The position numbers and the translations under genes are program-made. Below, in pieces: positions 28,517 through 39,370 of a stretch of 64,000 nucleotides of DNA (position 1 is the first letter of the stretch; each line of letters opens with the position of its first letter). The notes under the pieces were generated by a model. It ran no database searches. It was not told the origin of the DNA and saw nothing but the letters and a program-made list of their open reading frames with translations. The stretch lies in contig NZ_CP094358.1 of NCBI RefSeq assembly GCF_022807975.1, positions 2,728,001 to 2,792,000 of the forward strand. The letters run 5' to 3'. The stretch comes from Abyssalbus ytuae (GTDB taxonomy: Bacteria > Bacteroidota > Bacteroidia > Flavobacteriales > Flavobacteriaceae).

Positions 28517-30646
28517 ATGTCACAAAGAGATTTAAAATATACAAGAAATATAGGTATTGCTGCTCATATTGATGCTGGTAAAACAACAACTACTGAGCGT
28601 ATACTTTTTTATACAGGGGTTAGCCATAAAATAGGTGAGGTGCATGACGGAGCTGCTACTATGGACTGGATGGAGCAGGAGCAAGAGCGTGGTATTACCA
28701 TTACTTCTGCGGCAACAACATGTACCTGGCAGTTTCCAACGGAGCAGGGTAAACCTACAGCTGATGCTAAAGGTTATCACTTCAATATTATTGATACTCC
28801 CGGACACGTAGATTTTACAGTGGAGGTGAACCGATCCTTAAGAGTTCTTGATGGATTGGTTTTTTTATTCAGTGCTGTTGATGGTGTTGAGCCTCAATCC
28901 GAAACCAACTGGAGGTTGGCTGATAATTACAAAGTTCCTCGTATGGGGTTTGTAAATAAAATGGACCGTCAGGGAGCTAACTTCTTGAATGTGTGTAAGC
29001 AGGTTAAAGAAATGTTAGGGTCTAATGCGGTTCCTATTGTTTTGCCTATTGGGGATGAAGTAGATTTTAAAGGTATAGTAGACTTGGTTAAAAACAGGGC
29101 TATTGTGTGGCATGAAGATAACTTCGGTTCTACTTTTGATGTGATAGATATCCCTGCTGAAATGGAAGAAGAAGTTCATGAATATAGAGCTGCTCTTATT
29201 GAGGCTGTGGCAGAATATGATGAAGCATTGATGGAGAAATTCTTTGAAGATGAAAACTCTATTACTGAAGATGAAATCCATGCGGCACTTAGAGCTGCTG
29301 TGATGGATATGAGTATCATTCCTATGATATGTGGTTCTGCTTTTAAAAATAAAGGGGTTCAGTTTTTATTGGATGCGGTGTGTAGATATTTGCCATCACC
29401 GGTAGATAAAGATGCTATCGTTGGAACTAATCCTGATACTGAGCAAGAAGTGGCTAGAAAACCACGGGTAGACGAACCTTTTGCAGCTTTGGCTTTTAAA
29501 ATTGCTACCGATCCTTTTGTAGGGCGTTTAGCGTTCTTCCGTGCATATTCAGGTAGGTTAGATGCAGGTTCATATGTGTTGAACACCCGTTCTGGAAAAA
29601 GAGAACGTATTTCCCGTATCTATCAAATGCATTCAAACAAGCAAAATGCAATAGAATATATAGAAGCTGGTGATATAGGTGCTGCAGTTGGTTTTAAGGA
29701 GATTAAAACAGGTGATACTTTGTCAGACGAAAAACACCCGATCGTATTAGAAAGTATGGTGTTCCCTGATCCTGTAATTGGTATTGCTGTTGAGCCTAAA
29801 ACCAAGGCTGATGTAGATAAATTAGGAATGGCTTTAGCTAAATTAGCTGAAGAAGATCCGACTTTCCAGGTTAAAACTGATGAGGCTTCGGGTCAGACAA
29901 TTATATCAGGAATGGGTGAGCTTCACCTGGATATTATTGTAGACCGTCTTAAAAGGGAATTTAAGGTTGATGTTAACCAGGGTCAACCTCAGGTAGAGTA
30001 TAAAGAAGCTTTAACTGCTACTGCTAGTCACAGAGAGGTTTATAAGAAGCAGTCAGGTGGTCGTGGTAAATTTGCAGATATTGTGTTTACTATGTCTCCT
30101 GCCGATGAAGAAAAAACCGGTCTTGAGTTTATTAACGAGATAAAAGGAGGAAATATTCCTAAAGAATATATACCATCTGTAGAAAAAGGTTTCAGAGAGG
30201 CTATGAAAAATGGTCCTTTAGCCGGATTTGAAATGGATAGTATGAAGATTACGCTTACTGATGGTTCATTCCATGCGGTTGACTCCGATTCGTTATCTTT
30301 CGAATTGGCTGCTAAATTAGGTTATAAAGCTGCAGCAAAAGCCGCTAAAGCTGTATTAATGGAACCAATCATGAAGCTGGAAGTGCTTACTCCTGAAGAA
30401 AATATGGGAGATATAGTAGGAGACCTTAACCGTCGTCGCGGACAAGTAAACAGTATGGACGACAGGGCTGGATCTAAGGTAATTAAAGCAGTGGTGCCTT
30501 TATCTGAGATGTTTGGATATGTTACTGCATTGAGGACCTTGTCTTCTGGTAGAGCAACTTCTACAATGGAATTTTCACATTATGCTGAAACTCCTTCAAA
30601 TATTGCTGAAGAGGTGATTAAAGCAGCAAAAGGGGTAACCGCTTAA
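28517..30646 (+). CDS. fusA: Elongation factor G
   Basis: A 709-residue translocation GTPase. G1 is [14 protein letters not shown], the switch II region is [17 protein letters not shown] and G4 is NKMD. Domain IV/V markers are [10 protein letters not shown] and [12 protein letters not shown]. It catalyses GTP-driven translocation and, with RRF, ribosome recycling. tuf, which follows fusA in many phyla, is absent here and rpsJ follows directly, as is usual in Bacteroidota. Confidence 0.98.
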   Translation: MSQRDLKYTRNIGIAAHIDAGKTTTTERILFYTGVSHKIGEVHDGAATMDWMEQEQERGITITSAATTCTWQFPTEQGKPTADAKGYHFNIIDTPGHVDFTVEVNRSLRVLDGLVFLFSAVDGVEPQSETNWRLADNYKVPRMGFVNKMDRQGANFLNVCKQVKEMLGSNAVPIVLPIGDEVDFKGIVDLVKNRAIVWHEDNFGSTFDVIDIPAEMEEEVHEYRAALIEAVAEYDEALMEKFFEDENSITEDEIHAALRAAVMDMSIIPMICGSAFKNKGVQFLLDAVCRYLPSPVDKDAIVGTNPDTEQEVARKPRVDEPFAALAFKIATDPFVGRLAFFRAYSGRLDAGSYVLNTRSGKRERISRIYQMHSNKQNAIEYIEAGDIGAAVGFKEIKTGDTLSDEKHPIVLESMVFPDPVIGIAVEPKTKADVDKLGMALAKLAEEDPTFQVKTDEASGQTIISGMGELHLDIIVDRLKREFKVDVNQGQPQVEYKEALTATASHREVYKKQSGGRGKFADIVFTMSPADEEKTGLEFINEIKGGNIPKEYIPSVEKGFREAMKNGPLAGFEMDSMKITLTDGSFHAVDSDSLSFELAAKLGYKAAAKAAKAVLMEPIMKLEVLTPEENMGDIVGDLNRRRGQVNSMDDRAGSKVIKAVVPLSEMFGYVTALRTLSSGRATSTMEFSHYAETPSNIAEEVIKAAKGVTA

Positions 30647-30657
30647 ATTTTATCGAA

Positions 30658-30963
30658 ATGAGTCAGAAAATAAGAATAAAACTAAAATCATACGATCACA
30701 ATCTTGTGGATAAATCGGCTGAGAAGATCGTAAAAACAGTAAAAACTACAGGAGCGGTTGTTACAGGGCCTATACCTTTACCAACCCACAAAAAATTATT
30801 TACTGTGTTACGTTCGCCTCACGTAAATAAGAAGTCCAGAGAGCAGTTTCAATTAAGTTCCTATAAAAGATTGCTTGATATTTACAGCTCTTCATCAAAA
30901 ACTATTGATGCTTTAATGAAGCTTGAATTGCCAAGTGGTGTTGAAGTAGAGATTAAGGTGTGA
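30658..30963 (+). CDS. rpsJ: 30S ribosomal protein S10
   Basis: 101 residues with [39 protein letters not shown] and KKSREQFQ, the S10 core and its loop reaching into the 30S head. S10 also pairs with NusB in antitermination. It is separated from rplC by 197 non-coding bases with two hairpins, so the S10 operon is split after its first gene. Confidence 0.99.
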   Translation: MSQKIRIKLKSYDHNLVDKSAEKIVKTVKTTGAVVTGPIPLPTHKKLFTVLRSPHVNKKSREQFQLSSYKRLLDIYSSSSKTIDALMKLELPSGVEVEIKV

Positions 30964-30970
30964 TAGGGGG

Positions 30971-30997
30971 ATTCAGAATTCATAATTCTGAATTTTT
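30971..30997 (+). terminator. Hairpin 1 between rpsJ and rplC
   Basis: A perfect 10-bp stem ATTCAGAATT/AATTCTGAAT (30971-30980 with 30984-30993), 3-base loop, then TTTT. It begins eight bases after the rpsJ stop. AT-rich and with a short T run, so a moderate terminator at best; may be an RNA processing or regulatory element. Confidence 0.55.
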
Positions 30998-31046
30998 AAA
31001 ACATGTCTCTGGTGATGGCCGGGGAAAAACGGAAAAAAATACTTTC

Positions 31047-31079
31047 AGCAGGGTTGAGGTGTTTTGACCCTGCTTTTTT
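31047..31079 (+). terminator. Hairpin 2 between rpsJ and rplC (terminator or attenuator)
   Basis: AGCAGGGT (31047-31054) pairs with ACCCTGCT (31067-31074), 12-base loop, followed by six T. This is a standard intrinsic terminator shape, 82 bases before rplC. It would stop str-operon transcripts or attenuate reading into the S10 genes. Downstream, a short tandem ATCGTAA repeat (31143-31156) precedes the rplC start. Confidence 0.75.
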
Positions 31080-31160
31080 AAGTATATAAAGTGAATTATT
31101 AATAATGAAGATTTGATGGCTTGCTAAACTGTAAGTCTAGAATCGTAAATCGTAAATTAA

Positions 31161-31778
31161 ATGTCTGGGTTAATTGGAAAAAAAGTAGGCATGACCAGCA
31201 TCTTTGACGAGAATGGAAAAAATATTCCATGTACTGTTATAGAAGCTGGGCCATGTGTGGTTACCCAAGTCAGAACCAAAGAGGTTGACGGGTATGAAGC
31301 TCTTCAGCTTGGTTTCGATGACAAGGCAGAAAAACGTGCTAATAAAGCTGAGTTAGGTCATGCTAAAAAGGCAGGTACTTCTGCTAAGAAGAAGGTTGTT
31401 GAATTCCAGGAATTTGAAGGAGAATACAAATTAGGTGATACTGTGACAGTAGAGCAATTTGTAGAAGGAGAATTTGTTGATGTGACAGGTACATCAAAAG
31501 GAAAAGGTTTTCAGGGTGTTGTAAAAAGACATGGTTTTGGTGGTGTTGGTCAGTCTACACACGGTCAGCATAACCGTTTAAGAGCCCCTGGTTCTATTGG
31601 AGCTGCATCATATCCTGCGCGCGTGTTTAAAGGTATGCGTATGGCCGGAAGAATGGGTGCAGAAAAAGTAACAGTACAAAACTTAAGAGTGTTAAAAGTT
31701 GTTCCTGAGAAAAATCTTTTAGTTGTTAAAGGATGTGTTCCCGGGCACAAAAACGCTTATGTAATCATTCAGAAGTAA
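31161..31778 (+). CDS. rplC: 50S ribosomal protein L3
   Basis: 205 residues with [17 protein letters not shown] at the start and the conserved loop [13 protein letters not shown] near the peptidyl-transferase centre, which carries the Gln methylated in some bacteria. [13 protein letters not shown] ends the protein. Its TAA overlaps the rplD ATG (TAATG), indicating translational coupling. Confidence 0.99.
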   Translation: MSGLIGKKVGMTSIFDENGKNIPCTVIEAGPCVVTQVRTKEVDGYEALQLGFDDKAEKRANKAELGHAKKAGTSAKKKVVEFQEFEGEYKLGDTVTVEQFVEGEFVDVTGTSKGKGFQGVVKRHGFGGVGQSTHGQHNRLRAPGSIGAASYPARVFKGMRMAGRMGAEKVTVQNLRVLKVVPEKNLLVVKGCVPGHKNAYVIIQK

Positions 31779-32407
31779 TGGAAGTAGCAGTTTTAGATAT
31801 TAATGGAAAAGAAACAGGTAGAAAGGTGAAGCTTTCTAAAGATGTTTTTGGTATAGAACCTAATAATCATGCTGTTTATTTAGATGTGAAGCAATATCTG
31901 GCAAATCGACGTCAGGGAACTCATAAGTCTAAAGAAAGAGCAGAGATAGCAGGTAGTACACGTAAAATTAAAAAACAAAAGGGTACCGGTACAGCAAGGG
32001 CAGGAAGTATAAAATCTCCTGTATTTGTAGGTGGAGGTAGAATTTTTGGTCCAAGACCTAAAGATTATACACAGAAACTAAACAAAACCCTTAAACGTTT
32101 AGCGCGTAAATCAGCATTGAGTATTAAAGCAAAAGAAAACTCTATCGTAGTTTTAGAAGACTTTAATTTTGATGCTCCCAAAACAAAAGATTTTATTAAT
32201 GTTTTGAAAGCCTTAGGGTTAGAGAATAAAAAATCTTTATTTGTGTTGGGTGATACAAATAAAAATGTATATTTGTCGTCGCGTAATTTAAAAGCTTCTG
32301 AAGTTATAACTTCTTCAGAATTAAACACTTACAAAATAATTAACGCGAATAATGTAGTGTTTTTAGAGGGTTCTCTAGAAGGAATTGAGTCAAACTTAAG
32401 TAAATAA
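31778..32407 (+). CDS. rplD: 50S ribosomal protein L4
   Basis: 209 residues starting at the ATG that overlaps the rplC stop; a longer frame from 31733 lies inside rplC and is not used. [20 protein letters not shown] and [20 protein letters not shown] are the extended loop lining the exit tunnel. In Proteobacteria L4 represses the S10 operon; whether it acts on the hairpins upstream of rplC here is unknown. Confidence 0.98.
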   Translation: MEVAVLDINGKETGRKVKLSKDVFGIEPNNHAVYLDVKQYLANRRQGTHKSKERAEIAGSTRKIKKQKGTGTARAGSIKSPVFVGGGRIFGPRPKDYTQKLNKTLKRLARKSALSIKAKENSIVVLEDFNFDAPKTKDFINVLKALGLENKKSLFVLGDTNKNVYLSSRNLKASEVITSSELNTYKIINANNVVFLEGSLEGIESNLSK

Positions 32408-32415
32408 AAGAAACC

Positions 32416-32706
32416 ATGAGTGTGTTAATAAAGCCAATTATTACGGAAAAAGTGACCGCTGATAGCGAATTAAATAACCGCTATGGTTTCATTGTTGATT
32501 CAAGAGCTAATAAAATAGAAATAAAAAATGCAGTGGAAGCTGCTTATGGAGTTTCTGTTGAAAAGGTGCGTACAATGAATTATGGTCCTAAAAGAAGAAC
32601 ACGTTACACAAAAACTGGTATTCAGCACGGTAAAACTAATGCAGTGAAGAAAGCTATTGTTCAGGTAACGGAAGGAGATACTATTGATTTTTATAGTAAT
32701 ATATAA
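32416..32706 (+). CDS. rplW: 50S ribosomal protein L23
   Basis: 96 residues beginning VLIKPIITEKVT, with YGFIVDSRANKIEIKNAVE, a short L23 at the tunnel exit where SRP and trigger factor dock. Lies eight bases after rplD. Confidence 0.98.
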   Translation: MSVLIKPIITEKVTADSELNNRYGFIVDSRANKIEIKNAVEAAYGVSVEKVRTMNYGPKRRTRYTKTGIQHGKTNAVKKAIVQVTEGDTIDFYSNI

Positions 32707-32722
32707 GTAACGACGAAAAAAG

Positions 32723-33547
32723 ATGTCAGTTAGAAAATTAAAACCGATAACTCCTGCACAGCGTTTTAGAGTAGTAAATGGGTTTGACGCCATTACTACT
32801 GATAAGCCGGAGAAAAGCTTGCTTGCTCCGTTAAAAAAGTCAGGAGGTAGAAACAGTCAAGGGAAAATGACTATGCGCTATATTGGCGGTGGTCATAAGA
32901 GAAAATATCGTTTGATTGACTTTAAAAGAAATAAAACTGGAGCTGAAGCTACAGTTGAGTCGATTCAGTACGATCCAAACAGAACTGCATTCATTGCATT
33001 GATCAAATATTCTGATGGCGAAAAGAGCTATATAATAGCTCAAAATGGTCTTAAGGTTGGTCAAACTGTAGTTTCTGGTGCTAGTGTGGCCCCGGAAATT
33101 GGAAATGCAATGCCTTTAAGTGATATACCGTTAGGTACGATTATTTCGTGTATCGAATTACATCCTGGTCAGGGTGCTGTAATGGCTCGTTCTGCGGGTG
33201 CTTTTGCGCAGTTAATGGCAAGGGATGGTAAGTTTGCTACTGTAAAGCTTCCTTCGGGTGAAACAAGGTTGATACTTGTTACATGTATGGCAACTATTGG
33301 AGCTGTATCTAACTCGGATCATCAGTTAATAGTATCTGGTAAAGCAGGTAGAAGCAGATGGTTAGGTAGAAGACCAAGGACAAGACCGGTGGTTATGAAC
33401 CCTGTAGATCATCCTATGGGTGGTGGTGAAGGTAGGGCTTCCGGAGGTCATCCAAGATCAAGAAAAGGAATACCTGCTAAAGGTTATAGAACACGTTCTA
33501 AAACCAAAGCGAGTAACAAGTATATAATAGAACGTAGAAAGAAATAA
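32723..33547 (+). CDS. rplB: 50S ribosomal protein L2
   Basis: 274 residues. [18 protein letters not shown] starts the protein; [16 protein letters not shown], the SH3-like core, and [20 protein letters not shown], holding the conserved His near the peptidyl-transferase centre, are present. Needed for subunit joining and peptide bond formation. Confidence 0.99.
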   Translation: MSVRKLKPITPAQRFRVVNGFDAITTDKPEKSLLAPLKKSGGRNSQGKMTMRYIGGGHKRKYRLIDFKRNKTGAEATVESIQYDPNRTAFIALIKYSDGEKSYIIAQNGLKVGQTVVSGASVAPEIGNAMPLSDIPLGTIISCIELHPGQGAVMARSAGAFAQLMARDGKFATVKLPSGETRLILVTCMATIGAVSNSDHQLIVSGKAGRSRWLGRRPRTRPVVMNPVDHPMGGGEGRASGGHPRSRKGIPAKGYRTRSKTKASNKYIIERRKK

Positions 33548-33559
33548 AAGGATTAAAAA

Positions 33560-33838
33560 ATGGCACGTTCACTTAAAAAAGGACCTTACGTTCACTATAG
33601 TTTAGAGAAAAAAGTTCAGCAAAATGTTGAATCTGGAAAGAAAACAGTTATCAAAACATGGTCCAGGGCATCAATGATTACTCCGGATTTTGTTGGTCAA
33701 ACTATAGCTGTTCATAATGGTCGTCAGTTTGTTCCTGTGTATGTTACGGAAAACATGGTAGGGCATAAATTAGGAGAGTTTTCACCTACAAGATCTTTTA
33801 GAGGTCATGCGGGTGCTAAAAATAAAGGAAAAAAATAA
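33560..33838 (+). CDS. rpsS: 30S ribosomal protein S19
   Basis: 92 residues, starting [18 protein letters not shown], with [14 protein letters not shown] and [17 protein letters not shown], the universally conserved S19 blocks of the 30S head next to the A-site finger bridge. Confidence 0.99.
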   Translation: MARSLKKGPYVHYSLEKKVQQNVESGKKTVIKTWSRASMITPDFVGQTIAVHNGRQFVPVYVTENMVGHKLGEFSPTRSFRGHAGAKNKGKK

Positions 33839-33847
33839 TAGTAAGCT

Positions 33848-34255
33848 ATGGGAGTTCGTAAAAGAGAAAGAGCAGAGCAAATAAAAGAAGCTAAGAAGAG
33901 TTTAGCGTTTGCAAAGTTGAATAACTGCCCTACTTCACCTAGAAAAATGCGTCTTGTAGCGGATTTGGTAAGAGGTCAAAAAGTAGAGAAAGCGCTTGCT
34001 ATATTAAAATTTAACCAAAAAGAAGCATCTCGTCGTTTGGAAAAGTTATTGCTTTCTGCCATTGCAAACTGGCAGGCAAAAAACGAGGATGCAAGCTTAG
34101 AGGATGCTGATTTATTTGTTAAAGAGATCAGGGTTGACGGAGGGAGTATGTTAAAGAGACTTCGTCCTGCGCCCCAGGGTCGTGCACACAGAATTAGAAA
34201 ACGTTCCAATCACGTAACCATAGTGCTTGGTTCAATTAATAACACACAAAGCTAA
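33848..34255 (+). CDS. rplV: 50S ribosomal protein L22
   Basis: 135 residues. [17 protein letters not shown] and the extended hairpin [19 protein letters not shown], which lines the exit tunnel and carries macrolide-resistance sites in other species, are intact. A 15-20 residue charged N-terminal extension precedes the core. Confidence 0.98.
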   Translation: MGVRKRERAEQIKEAKKSLAFAKLNNCPTSPRKMRLVADLVRGQKVEKALAILKFNQKEASRRLEKLLLSAIANWQAKNEDASLEDADLFVKEIRVDGGSMLKRLRPAPQGRAHRIRKRSNHVTIVLGSINNTQS

Positions 34256-34267
34256 GAGAGAAGAAGT

Positions 34268-34987
34268 ATGGGACAAAAAACAAATCCAATCGGAAATCGC
34301 CTTGGTATTATCAGAGGATGGGAATCTAACTGGTACGGAGGTAACGACTACGGCGATAAACTTGCCGAAGACGATAAGATTAGAAAGTATGTTCACGCGC
34401 GTCTTTCTAAAGCTAGTGTGTCAAGGGTAATTATCGAAAGAACTTTAAAGCTTGTAACCGTTACTATCACTACGGCTCGTCCCGGTATCATTATAGGTAA
34501 AGGCGGCCAGGAGGTAGACAAGCTGAAAGAGGAGCTTAAGAAAATTACCGATAAAGAGGTTCAGATTAATATTTTTGAAATTAAAAGACCTGAGCTTGAT
34601 GCAAATTTAGTAGCAGCAAGTATAGCCCGTCAGATTGAAAGCAGAATATCTTATAGACGTGCTATAAAAATGGCTATTGCTGCAGCTATGAGAATGAATG
34701 CCGAAGGTATTAAGGTTCAAATTTCAGGAAGGTTGAATGGTGCTGAAATGGCACGTTCTGAATCTTACAAAGAAGGTAGAATACCTCTATCAACTTTTAG
34801 AGCTGATATTGATTATGCACTTCATGAAGCTCATACTACATACGGTAGATTGGGTATTAAAGTGTGGATCATGAAAGGTGAGGTTTATGGTAAGAGAGAG
34901 CTTTCTCCGCTTGTTGGAATGTCCAAAAAGCAAGGAAAAAGTGGTGGAGCCGGTGGTGCAAAAGGTAAATCTCGTCGCAGAAAGTAA
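34268..34987 (+). CDS. rpsC: 30S ribosomal protein S3
   Basis: 239 residues: [20 protein letters not shown] at the start, a KH domain with [15 protein letters not shown], and the C-terminal domain with [13 protein letters not shown]. The end is a Gly/Lys/Arg-rich tail. S3 lines the mRNA entry channel. Confidence 0.99.
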   Translation: MGQKTNPIGNRLGIIRGWESNWYGGNDYGDKLAEDDKIRKYVHARLSKASVSRVIIERTLKLVTVTITTARPGIIIGKGGQEVDKLKEELKKITDKEVQINIFEIKRPELDANLVAASIARQIESRISYRRAIKMAIAAAMRMNAEGIKVQISGRLNGAEMARSESYKEGRIPLSTFRADIDYALHEAHTTYGRLGIKVWIMKGEVYGKRELSPLVGMSKKQGKSGGAGGAKGKSRRRK

Positions 34988-35007
34988 TTTTTTAAAGTAA
35001 AGAAAAA

Positions 35008-35427
35008 ATGTTACAGCCAAAAAGAACAAAATTCCGTAAGCAGCAAAAGGGGCGTATGAAAGGGGTGTCTCAAAGAGGACATCAGCTTTCTAACGGTATG
35101 TTTGGTATAAAGTCATTGGATTCATCATTTATTACTTCCCGTCAAATAGAGTCGGCTCGTATTGCAGCTACTCGTTACATGAAAAGGGAAGGTCAGTTAT
35201 GGATAAAGATTTTTCCAGATAAACCAATAACCAAAAAGCCTCTTGAAGTGCGTATGGGTAAAGGTAAAGGTGCCCCTGAATATTGGGTAGCTGTTGTAAA
35301 ACCAGGTAGGATTATGTTTGAAATTGCAGGAGTTTCTATGGAAATTGCTAAAGAAGCATTGCGTTTAGCTGCTCAAAAGCTTCCTGTAAAAACAAAATTC
35401 GTTGTAGCCAGAGATTATTCAGCTTAA
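35008..35427 (+). CDS. rplP: 50S ribosomal protein L16
   Basis: 139 residues: [37 protein letters not shown] and the conserved [14 protein letters not shown] end. L16 positions the A-site tRNA elbow and organises the 50S central protuberance. Confidence 0.99.
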   Translation: MLQPKRTKFRKQQKGRMKGVSQRGHQLSNGMFGIKSLDSSFITSRQIESARIAATRYMKREGQLWIKIFPDKPITKKPLEVRMGKGKGAPEYWVAVVKPGRIMFEIAGVSMEIAKEALRLAAQKLPVKTKFVVARDYSA

Positions 35428-35448
35428 TTTTTAAAATTGTAAGAATTT

Positions 35449-35640
35449 ATGAAACAGTCTGAAATTAGAGAATTGTCTACTACTGAGCTGCAACAAAAGC
35501 TTGGAGAAGTAAAAAAACAATATGCAGATTTAAAAATAGCTCATGCTGTTACTCCGCTGGAAAATCCGTTACAGCTTAGAACTGTAAGAAGAACGGTTGC
35601 AAGGTTGGCAACAGAGCTTACTAAAAGAGAATTACAATAA
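35449..35640 (+). CDS. rpmC: 50S ribosomal protein L29
   Basis: 63 residues forming two helices: [20 protein letters not shown] and the conserved [15 protein letters not shown]. Sits by L23 at the exit tunnel. Confidence 0.97.
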   Translation: MKQSEIRELSTTELQQKLGEVKKQYADLKIAHAVTPLENPLQLRTVRRTVARLATELTKRELQ

Positions 35641-35657
35641 TTCGACTCTGCTTAAAA

Positions 35658-35915
35658 ATGGAAAATAGAAATTTAAGAAAAGAAAGAATAGGGGTAGTTA
35701 CCAGTAACAAAATGCAGAAATCAATCGTGGTTTCTGAAGTTAAAAGAGTTAAACACCCTATGTACGGTAAGTTCGTGTTAAAAACAAAAAAATATGTTGC
35801 ACACGACGAAAAGAACGATTGCAATATTGGTGATACTGTAAGAATCATGGAAACAAGACCTTTAAGTAAAACCAAGTGTTGGAGATTAGTTGAAATCATT
35901 GAAAGAGCTAAATAA
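35658..35915 (+). CDS. rpsQ: 30S ribosomal protein S17
   Basis: 85 residues; OB-fold protein with [34 protein letters not shown] as family blocks. Binds 16S rRNA helix 11 early in assembly. Confidence 0.98.
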   Translation: MENRNLRKERIGVVTSNKMQKSIVVSEVKRVKHPMYGKFVLKTKKYVAHDEKNDCNIGDTVRIMETRPLSKTKCWRLVEIIERAK

Positions 35916-35917
35916 TT

Positions 35918-36286
35918 ATGGTACAACAGGAAACTAGATTAAAAGTAGCAGATAACACGGGGGCTAAAGAAGTTTTAACTATCCGTGTTTTAGGAGGTAC
36001 TAAAAGAAGATATGCTTCTGTGGGTGACAAAATTGTTGTTACGGTAAAAGATGCAACTCCTAACGGTAACGTTAAAAAAGGACAAGTATCTACTGCAGTT
36101 GTTGTTCGTACCAAAAAAGAAGTAAGAAGGCCTGATGGCTCTTACATACGTTTTGATGATAATGCTTGTGTACTTCTTAACCAGACAGGAGAAATGCGGG
36201 GAACCCGTGTTTTTGGTCCGGTAGCAAGAGAATTACGTGACAAGCAGTTTATGAAAATTGTATCATTAGCACCTGAAGTGCTTTAA
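35918..36286 (+). CDS. rplN: 50S ribosomal protein L14
   Basis: 122 residues, [20 protein letters not shown] at the start and [20 protein letters not shown] near the end. L14 forms bridges to 16S rRNA and is the docking site of the silencing factor RsfS. Two bases after rpsQ. Confidence 0.99.
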   Translation: MVQQETRLKVADNTGAKEVLTIRVLGGTKRRYASVGDKIVVTVKDATPNGNVKKGQVSTAVVVRTKKEVRRPDGSYIRFDDNACVLLNQTGEMRGTRVFGPVARELRDKQFMKIVSLAPEVL

Positions 36287-36299
36287 TACATTTAAGATA

Positions 36300-36614
36300 A
36301 TGATAAAACTAAAGATAAAATCAGGAGATACTGTAAGAGTAATTGCCGGTGAGCATAAAGGCGAAGAAGGTAAGGTTCTTAAAGTTGATCGTGAAAAGAA
36401 TAAAGCGATAGTTGAGGGAGTAAATATGGTTTCAAAGCATGAAAAGCCAAGTGCCAAAAACCCTCAGGGAGGTATCGTTCAGAAAGAAGCTTTTATTCAT
36501 ATTTCCAATCTATCGCTAATAGACCCTAAGTCAGGTGAAGCTACAAGGGTAGGTTATGAAATAAAAGATGGTAAGAAAGTAAGGGTTTCTAAAAAATCTA
36601 ATGAAGTAATTTAG
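36300..36614 (+). CDS. rplX: 50S ribosomal protein L24
   Basis: 104 residues with the KOW motif [20 protein letters not shown] and the block [10 protein letters not shown]. An assembly initiator protein of the 50S subunit near the tunnel exit. Confidence 0.98.
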   Translation: MIKLKIKSGDTVRVIAGEHKGEEGKVLKVDREKNKAIVEGVNMVSKHEKPSAKNPQGGIVQKEAFIHISNLSLIDPKSGEATRVGYEIKDGKKVRVSKKSNEVI

Positions 36615-36616
36615 TT

Positions 36617-37168
36617 ATGGCTTACATTCCAAGATTAAAGCAAGAATATAGAGAGAGAATTATTTCAGCTCTTAGAGATGAATTTGGGTACAAAAATGTA
36701 ATGCAGGTGCCTAAATTAGAGAAAATAGTATTAAGCCGTGGTGTAGGTGCCGCAGTAGCCGATAAAAAGTTAATTGATTACGCAGTTGATGAATTAACAA
36801 ATATCACTGGTCAAAAAGCCGTTGCTACCATGTCTAAAAAAGACGTGGCTACATTTAAACTTCGTAAAGGGATGCCAATTGGGGCTAAAGTAACCTTGAG
36901 AGGCGATAAAATGTATGAGTTTTTAGATAGGCTAATTACTACAGCTTTACCACGTGTAAGAGATTTTAACGGTATCAAAGCTACTGGCTTTGATGGCAGA
37001 GGTAATTATAATTTAGGTGTTACAGAACAAATTATATTTCCTGAAATTGATATTGATAAAGTAAATAAAATTTCAGGTATGGATATTACATTTGTAACTT
37101 CTGCAGATACTGATAAAGAAGCAAAATCATTATTAAGCGAATTAGGATTACCCTTTAAAAAGAATTAA
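36617..37168 (+). CDS. rplE: 50S ribosomal protein L5
   Basis: 183 residues with [37 protein letters not shown] and [16 protein letters not shown]. Binds 5S rRNA and contacts P-site tRNA. Two bases after rplX. Confidence 0.99.
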   Translation: MAYIPRLKQEYRERIISALRDEFGYKNVMQVPKLEKIVLSRGVGAAVADKKLIDYAVDELTNITGQKAVATMSKKDVATFKLRKGMPIGAKVTLRGDKMYEFLDRLITTALPRVRDFNGIKATGFDGRGNYNLGVTEQIIFPEIDIDKVNKISGMDITFVTSADTDKEAKSLLSELGLPFKKN

Positions 37169-37170
37169 GT

Positions 37171-37440
37171 ATGGCTAAAGAATCAATGAAAGCCCGTGAG
37201 GTTAAAAGACAAAAATTGGTTGCTAAGTATGCTGAAAAAAGAAAGGCTTTAAAAGAAGCCGGAGATTATGAAGCATTGCAAAAGCTCCCAAAAAATTCGT
37301 CACCCGTACGTTTACACAACCGTTGTAAATTAACAGGAAGGCCAAAAGGGTATATGCGTACATTCGGTATTTCTCGTGTATTATTCAGGGAAATGGCTAA
37401 TAAAGGATTAATTCCGGGTGTTAAAAAAGCAAGTTGGTAA
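37171..37440 (+). CDS. rpsN: 30S ribosomal protein S14 (zinc-free type)
   Basis: 89 residues with [20 protein letters not shown] and [17 protein letters not shown]. Only one cysteine is present instead of two CxxC pairs, so this is the longer zinc-independent form of S14. No zinc-type paralogue appears in the window. Confidence 0.98.
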   Translation: MAKESMKAREVKRQKLVAKYAEKRKALKEAGDYEALQKLPKNSSPVRLHNRCKLTGRPKGYMRTFGISRVLFREMANKGLIPGVKKASW

Positions 37441-37451
37441 AATCATTAATT

Positions 37452-37486
37452 GGTATTAAGTTCAGTTAATTTTGAAAACTGATACC
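37452..37486 (+). promoter_or_regulatory. Hairpin between rpsN and rpsH
   Basis: GGTAT (37452-37456) pairs with ATACC (37482-37486), and CAGTT (37463-37467) pairs with AACTG (37477-37481), leaving a six-base bulge on the 5' side and a 9-base loop. It fills most of the 60-base gap in a cluster where gaps are usually 2-20 bases. A protein-binding site, for example for S8, is possible. Confidence 0.45.
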
Positions 37487-37500
37487 GTAAATATATACAC

Positions 37501-37899
37501 ATGTATACAGATCCTATAGCAGATTATTTAACAAGAATTAGAAACGCAAACAGCGCTGGCCACAGAGTGGTGGAAATACCGGCTTCTAATTTGAAAAAAG
37601 AGATAACTAAAATTTTGTTCGATCAGGGATATATTTTAAGTTACAAGTTTGAAGACGAAGGACCACAAGGCAAAATAAAAATAGCTTTAAAGTATGATAA
37701 GCTAAGTAAAGAGCCTGTGATAAAAAGTATCCAGCGTGTTAGTAAACCCGGTTTACGTAAATACGCAGGTCATGGAAATCTACCTAGAGTTTTAAATGGT
37801 CTTGGTATAGCTATTATGTCAACTTCGCATGGAGTAATGACAAGTAAGCAGGCTAAGAAAGAAAACGTAGGTGGTGAAGTTTTATGTTACGTTTACTAA
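37501..37899 (+). CDS. rpsH: 30S ribosomal protein S8
   Basis: 132 residues: [19 protein letters not shown] at the start, [20 protein letters not shown] and [18 protein letters not shown] at the end. S8 binds 16S helix 21 and is a known autorepressor of the spc operon in E. coli. Confidence 0.99.
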   Translation: MYTDPIADYLTRIRNANSAGHRVVEIPASNLKKEITKILFDQGYILSYKFEDEGPQGKIKIALKYDKLSKEPVIKSIQRVSKPGLRKYAGHGNLPRVLNGLGIAIMSTSHGVMTSKQAKKENVGGEVLCYVY

Positions 37900-37918
37900 A
37901 TCAATAAAGACAAAAAAA

Positions 37919-38461
37919 ATGTCAAGAATAGGTAATAGTCCAATAGCAATTCCTGAAGGAGTTACTGCTGATATTAAAGAAGGCGAAGTTACCATCAAAG
38001 GTAAGTTAGGAGTACTTACTCAGGAAATTTCGGGTGTTTCAGTAAAAGTTGAAGATGGAAATATATTAGTAGAAAGACCATCGGATTCAAAAGAGCACAA
38101 AGCAAAGCATGGCCTTTACAGAGCATTACTCAACAATATGGTTGAAGGTGTTTCTAAAGGTTTTACAAAAGAGTTGGAATTGGTAGGTGTTGGTTACAGG
38201 GCGAGCAACCAGGGTCAAAAATTAGATTTGGCTATTGGTTTTTCTCACAACATTGTTTTTGAATTGCCTTCAGAAGTAAAAGTGGAGACAGTTTCAGAAA
38301 AAGGTAAAAACCCTATCGTAAAATTAACATCTCACGATAAGCAATTAGTTGGTCAGGTAGCAGCTAAAATACGTTCGTTCCGTAAACCTGAACCTTATAA
38401 AGGAAAAGGGATTAAGTTTGTTGGTGAGCAAATAAGAAGAAAAGCAGGTAAATCAGCTTAA
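37919..38461 (+). CDS. rplF: 50S ribosomal protein L6
   Basis: 180 residues from ATG 37919 ([15 protein letters not shown]); an upstream in-frame ATG at 37871 lies inside rpsH and is rejected. Signature [19 protein letters not shown] is at the end. Sits near the factor-binding site of the 50S. Confidence 0.98.
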   Translation: MSRIGNSPIAIPEGVTADIKEGEVTIKGKLGVLTQEISGVSVKVEDGNILVERPSDSKEHKAKHGLYRALLNNMVEGVSKGFTKELELVGVGYRASNQGQKLDLAIGFSHNIVFELPSEVKVETVSEKGKNPIVKLTSHDKQLVGQVAAKIRSFRKPEPYKGKGIKFVGEQIRRKAGKSA

Positions 38462-38472
38462 TAATTAGTATT

Positions 38473-38826
38473 ATGGCATTATCAAAGACTGAAAGAAGAC
38501 AAAGAATTAAAAACAGAATTAGAAAAATAGTGTCTGGTACAGAAAACCGGCCTAGACTTGCTGTTTTTAGAAGTAATAAAGAAATCTATGCTCAATTAAT
38601 AGATGATAATACAGGTGCTACCATAGCAGCAGCGTCATCAAGAGATAAAGATATTTCTGCCAAAGGTAATAAAACAGAGATTGCAGCTCATGTGGGCAAA
38701 GCAATTGCAGAAAAAGCCCTTAAAGCCGGGATTGAAAAAATTACTTTTGACAGGGGAGGGTATTTATACCATGGGAGAGTAAAATCGTTAGCAGAAGGTG
38801 CCAGAGAAGGAGGCCTTAAATTCTAA
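38473..38826 (+). CDS. rplR: 50S ribosomal protein L18
   Basis: 117 residues: [20 protein letters not shown], then [17 protein letters not shown] and [20 protein letters not shown]. Binds 5S rRNA together with L5. Confidence 0.99.
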   Translation: MALSKTERRQRIKNRIRKIVSGTENRPRLAVFRSNKEIYAQLIDDNTGATIAAASSRDKDISAKGNKTEIAAHVGKAIAEKALKAGIEKITFDRGGYLYHGRVKSLAEGAREGGLKF

Positions 38827-38832
38827 GAAATT

Positions 38833-39357
38833 ATGTATCAGAATTATAAAAATGTAGAAACAGTAAAACCCGGAGGTCTTGAATTAAAAGATCGTTTAGT
38901 GGGTGTTCAAAGAGTTACTAAAGTTACTAAAGGAGGTAGAGCTTTTGGTTTTTCTGCTATAGTGGTTGTAGGCGATGAAAATGGCGTAGTTGGACATGGT
39001 TTGGGAAAATCTAAAGAAGTTGCCGATGCTATTTCAAAAGCCGTTGAAGATGCTAAGAAAAACTTAGTTAGGATACCTCTTAACAAAGGTACACTCCCTC
39101 ATGAGCAAAAAGGTAAATACGGTGGAGCCAGAGTTTACATACAACCGGCGTCTCACGGTACCGGAGTTATAGCAGGTGGAGCTGTACGTGCGGTGTTAGA
39201 AGCCGTAGGTGTTCATGATGTACTTTCTAAATCTCAGGGGTCATCTAACCCCCACAATGTAGTAAAAGCAACTTTTGATGCATTATTACAGCTTAGAGAT
39301 GCAAGAACTGTAGCTTCTCAAAGAGGAGTTTCTTTAGAAAAAGTTTTTAAAGGATAA
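38833..39357 (+). CDS. rpsE: 30S ribosomal protein S5
   Basis: 174 residues: the double-stranded RNA-binding type N-terminal domain ([39 protein letters not shown]) and the C-terminal [20 protein letters not shown]. Involved in decoding accuracy. Confidence 0.99.
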   Translation: MYQNYKNVETVKPGGLELKDRLVGVQRVTKVTKGGRAFGFSAIVVVGDENGVVGHGLGKSKEVADAISKAVEDAKKNLVRIPLNKGTLPHEQKGKYGGARVYIQPASHGTGVIAGGAVRAVLEAVGVHDVLSKSQGSSNPHNVVKATFDALLQLRDARTVASQRGVSLEKVFKG

Positions 39358-39370
39358 ATCAAGGATCAAA

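Noticed and set aside
30647-30657. Missing tuf after fusA as a deletion
   Set aside because: Bacteroidota normally have tuf elsewhere, so the fusA-rpsJ junction is ordinary.
31733-31777. Longer start for rplD inside rplC
   Set aside because: L4 starts at [12 protein letters not shown] (31778); the extra 15 codons lie in the rplC coding region.
34227-34430. 67-codon ORF across the rplV-rpsC junction
   Set aside because: It lies in another frame of two ribosomal protein genes and starts inside rplV.
37871-37918. Longer start for rplF inside rpsH
   Set aside because: L6 begins at MSRIGNSPI (37919); the upstream part matches no L6.
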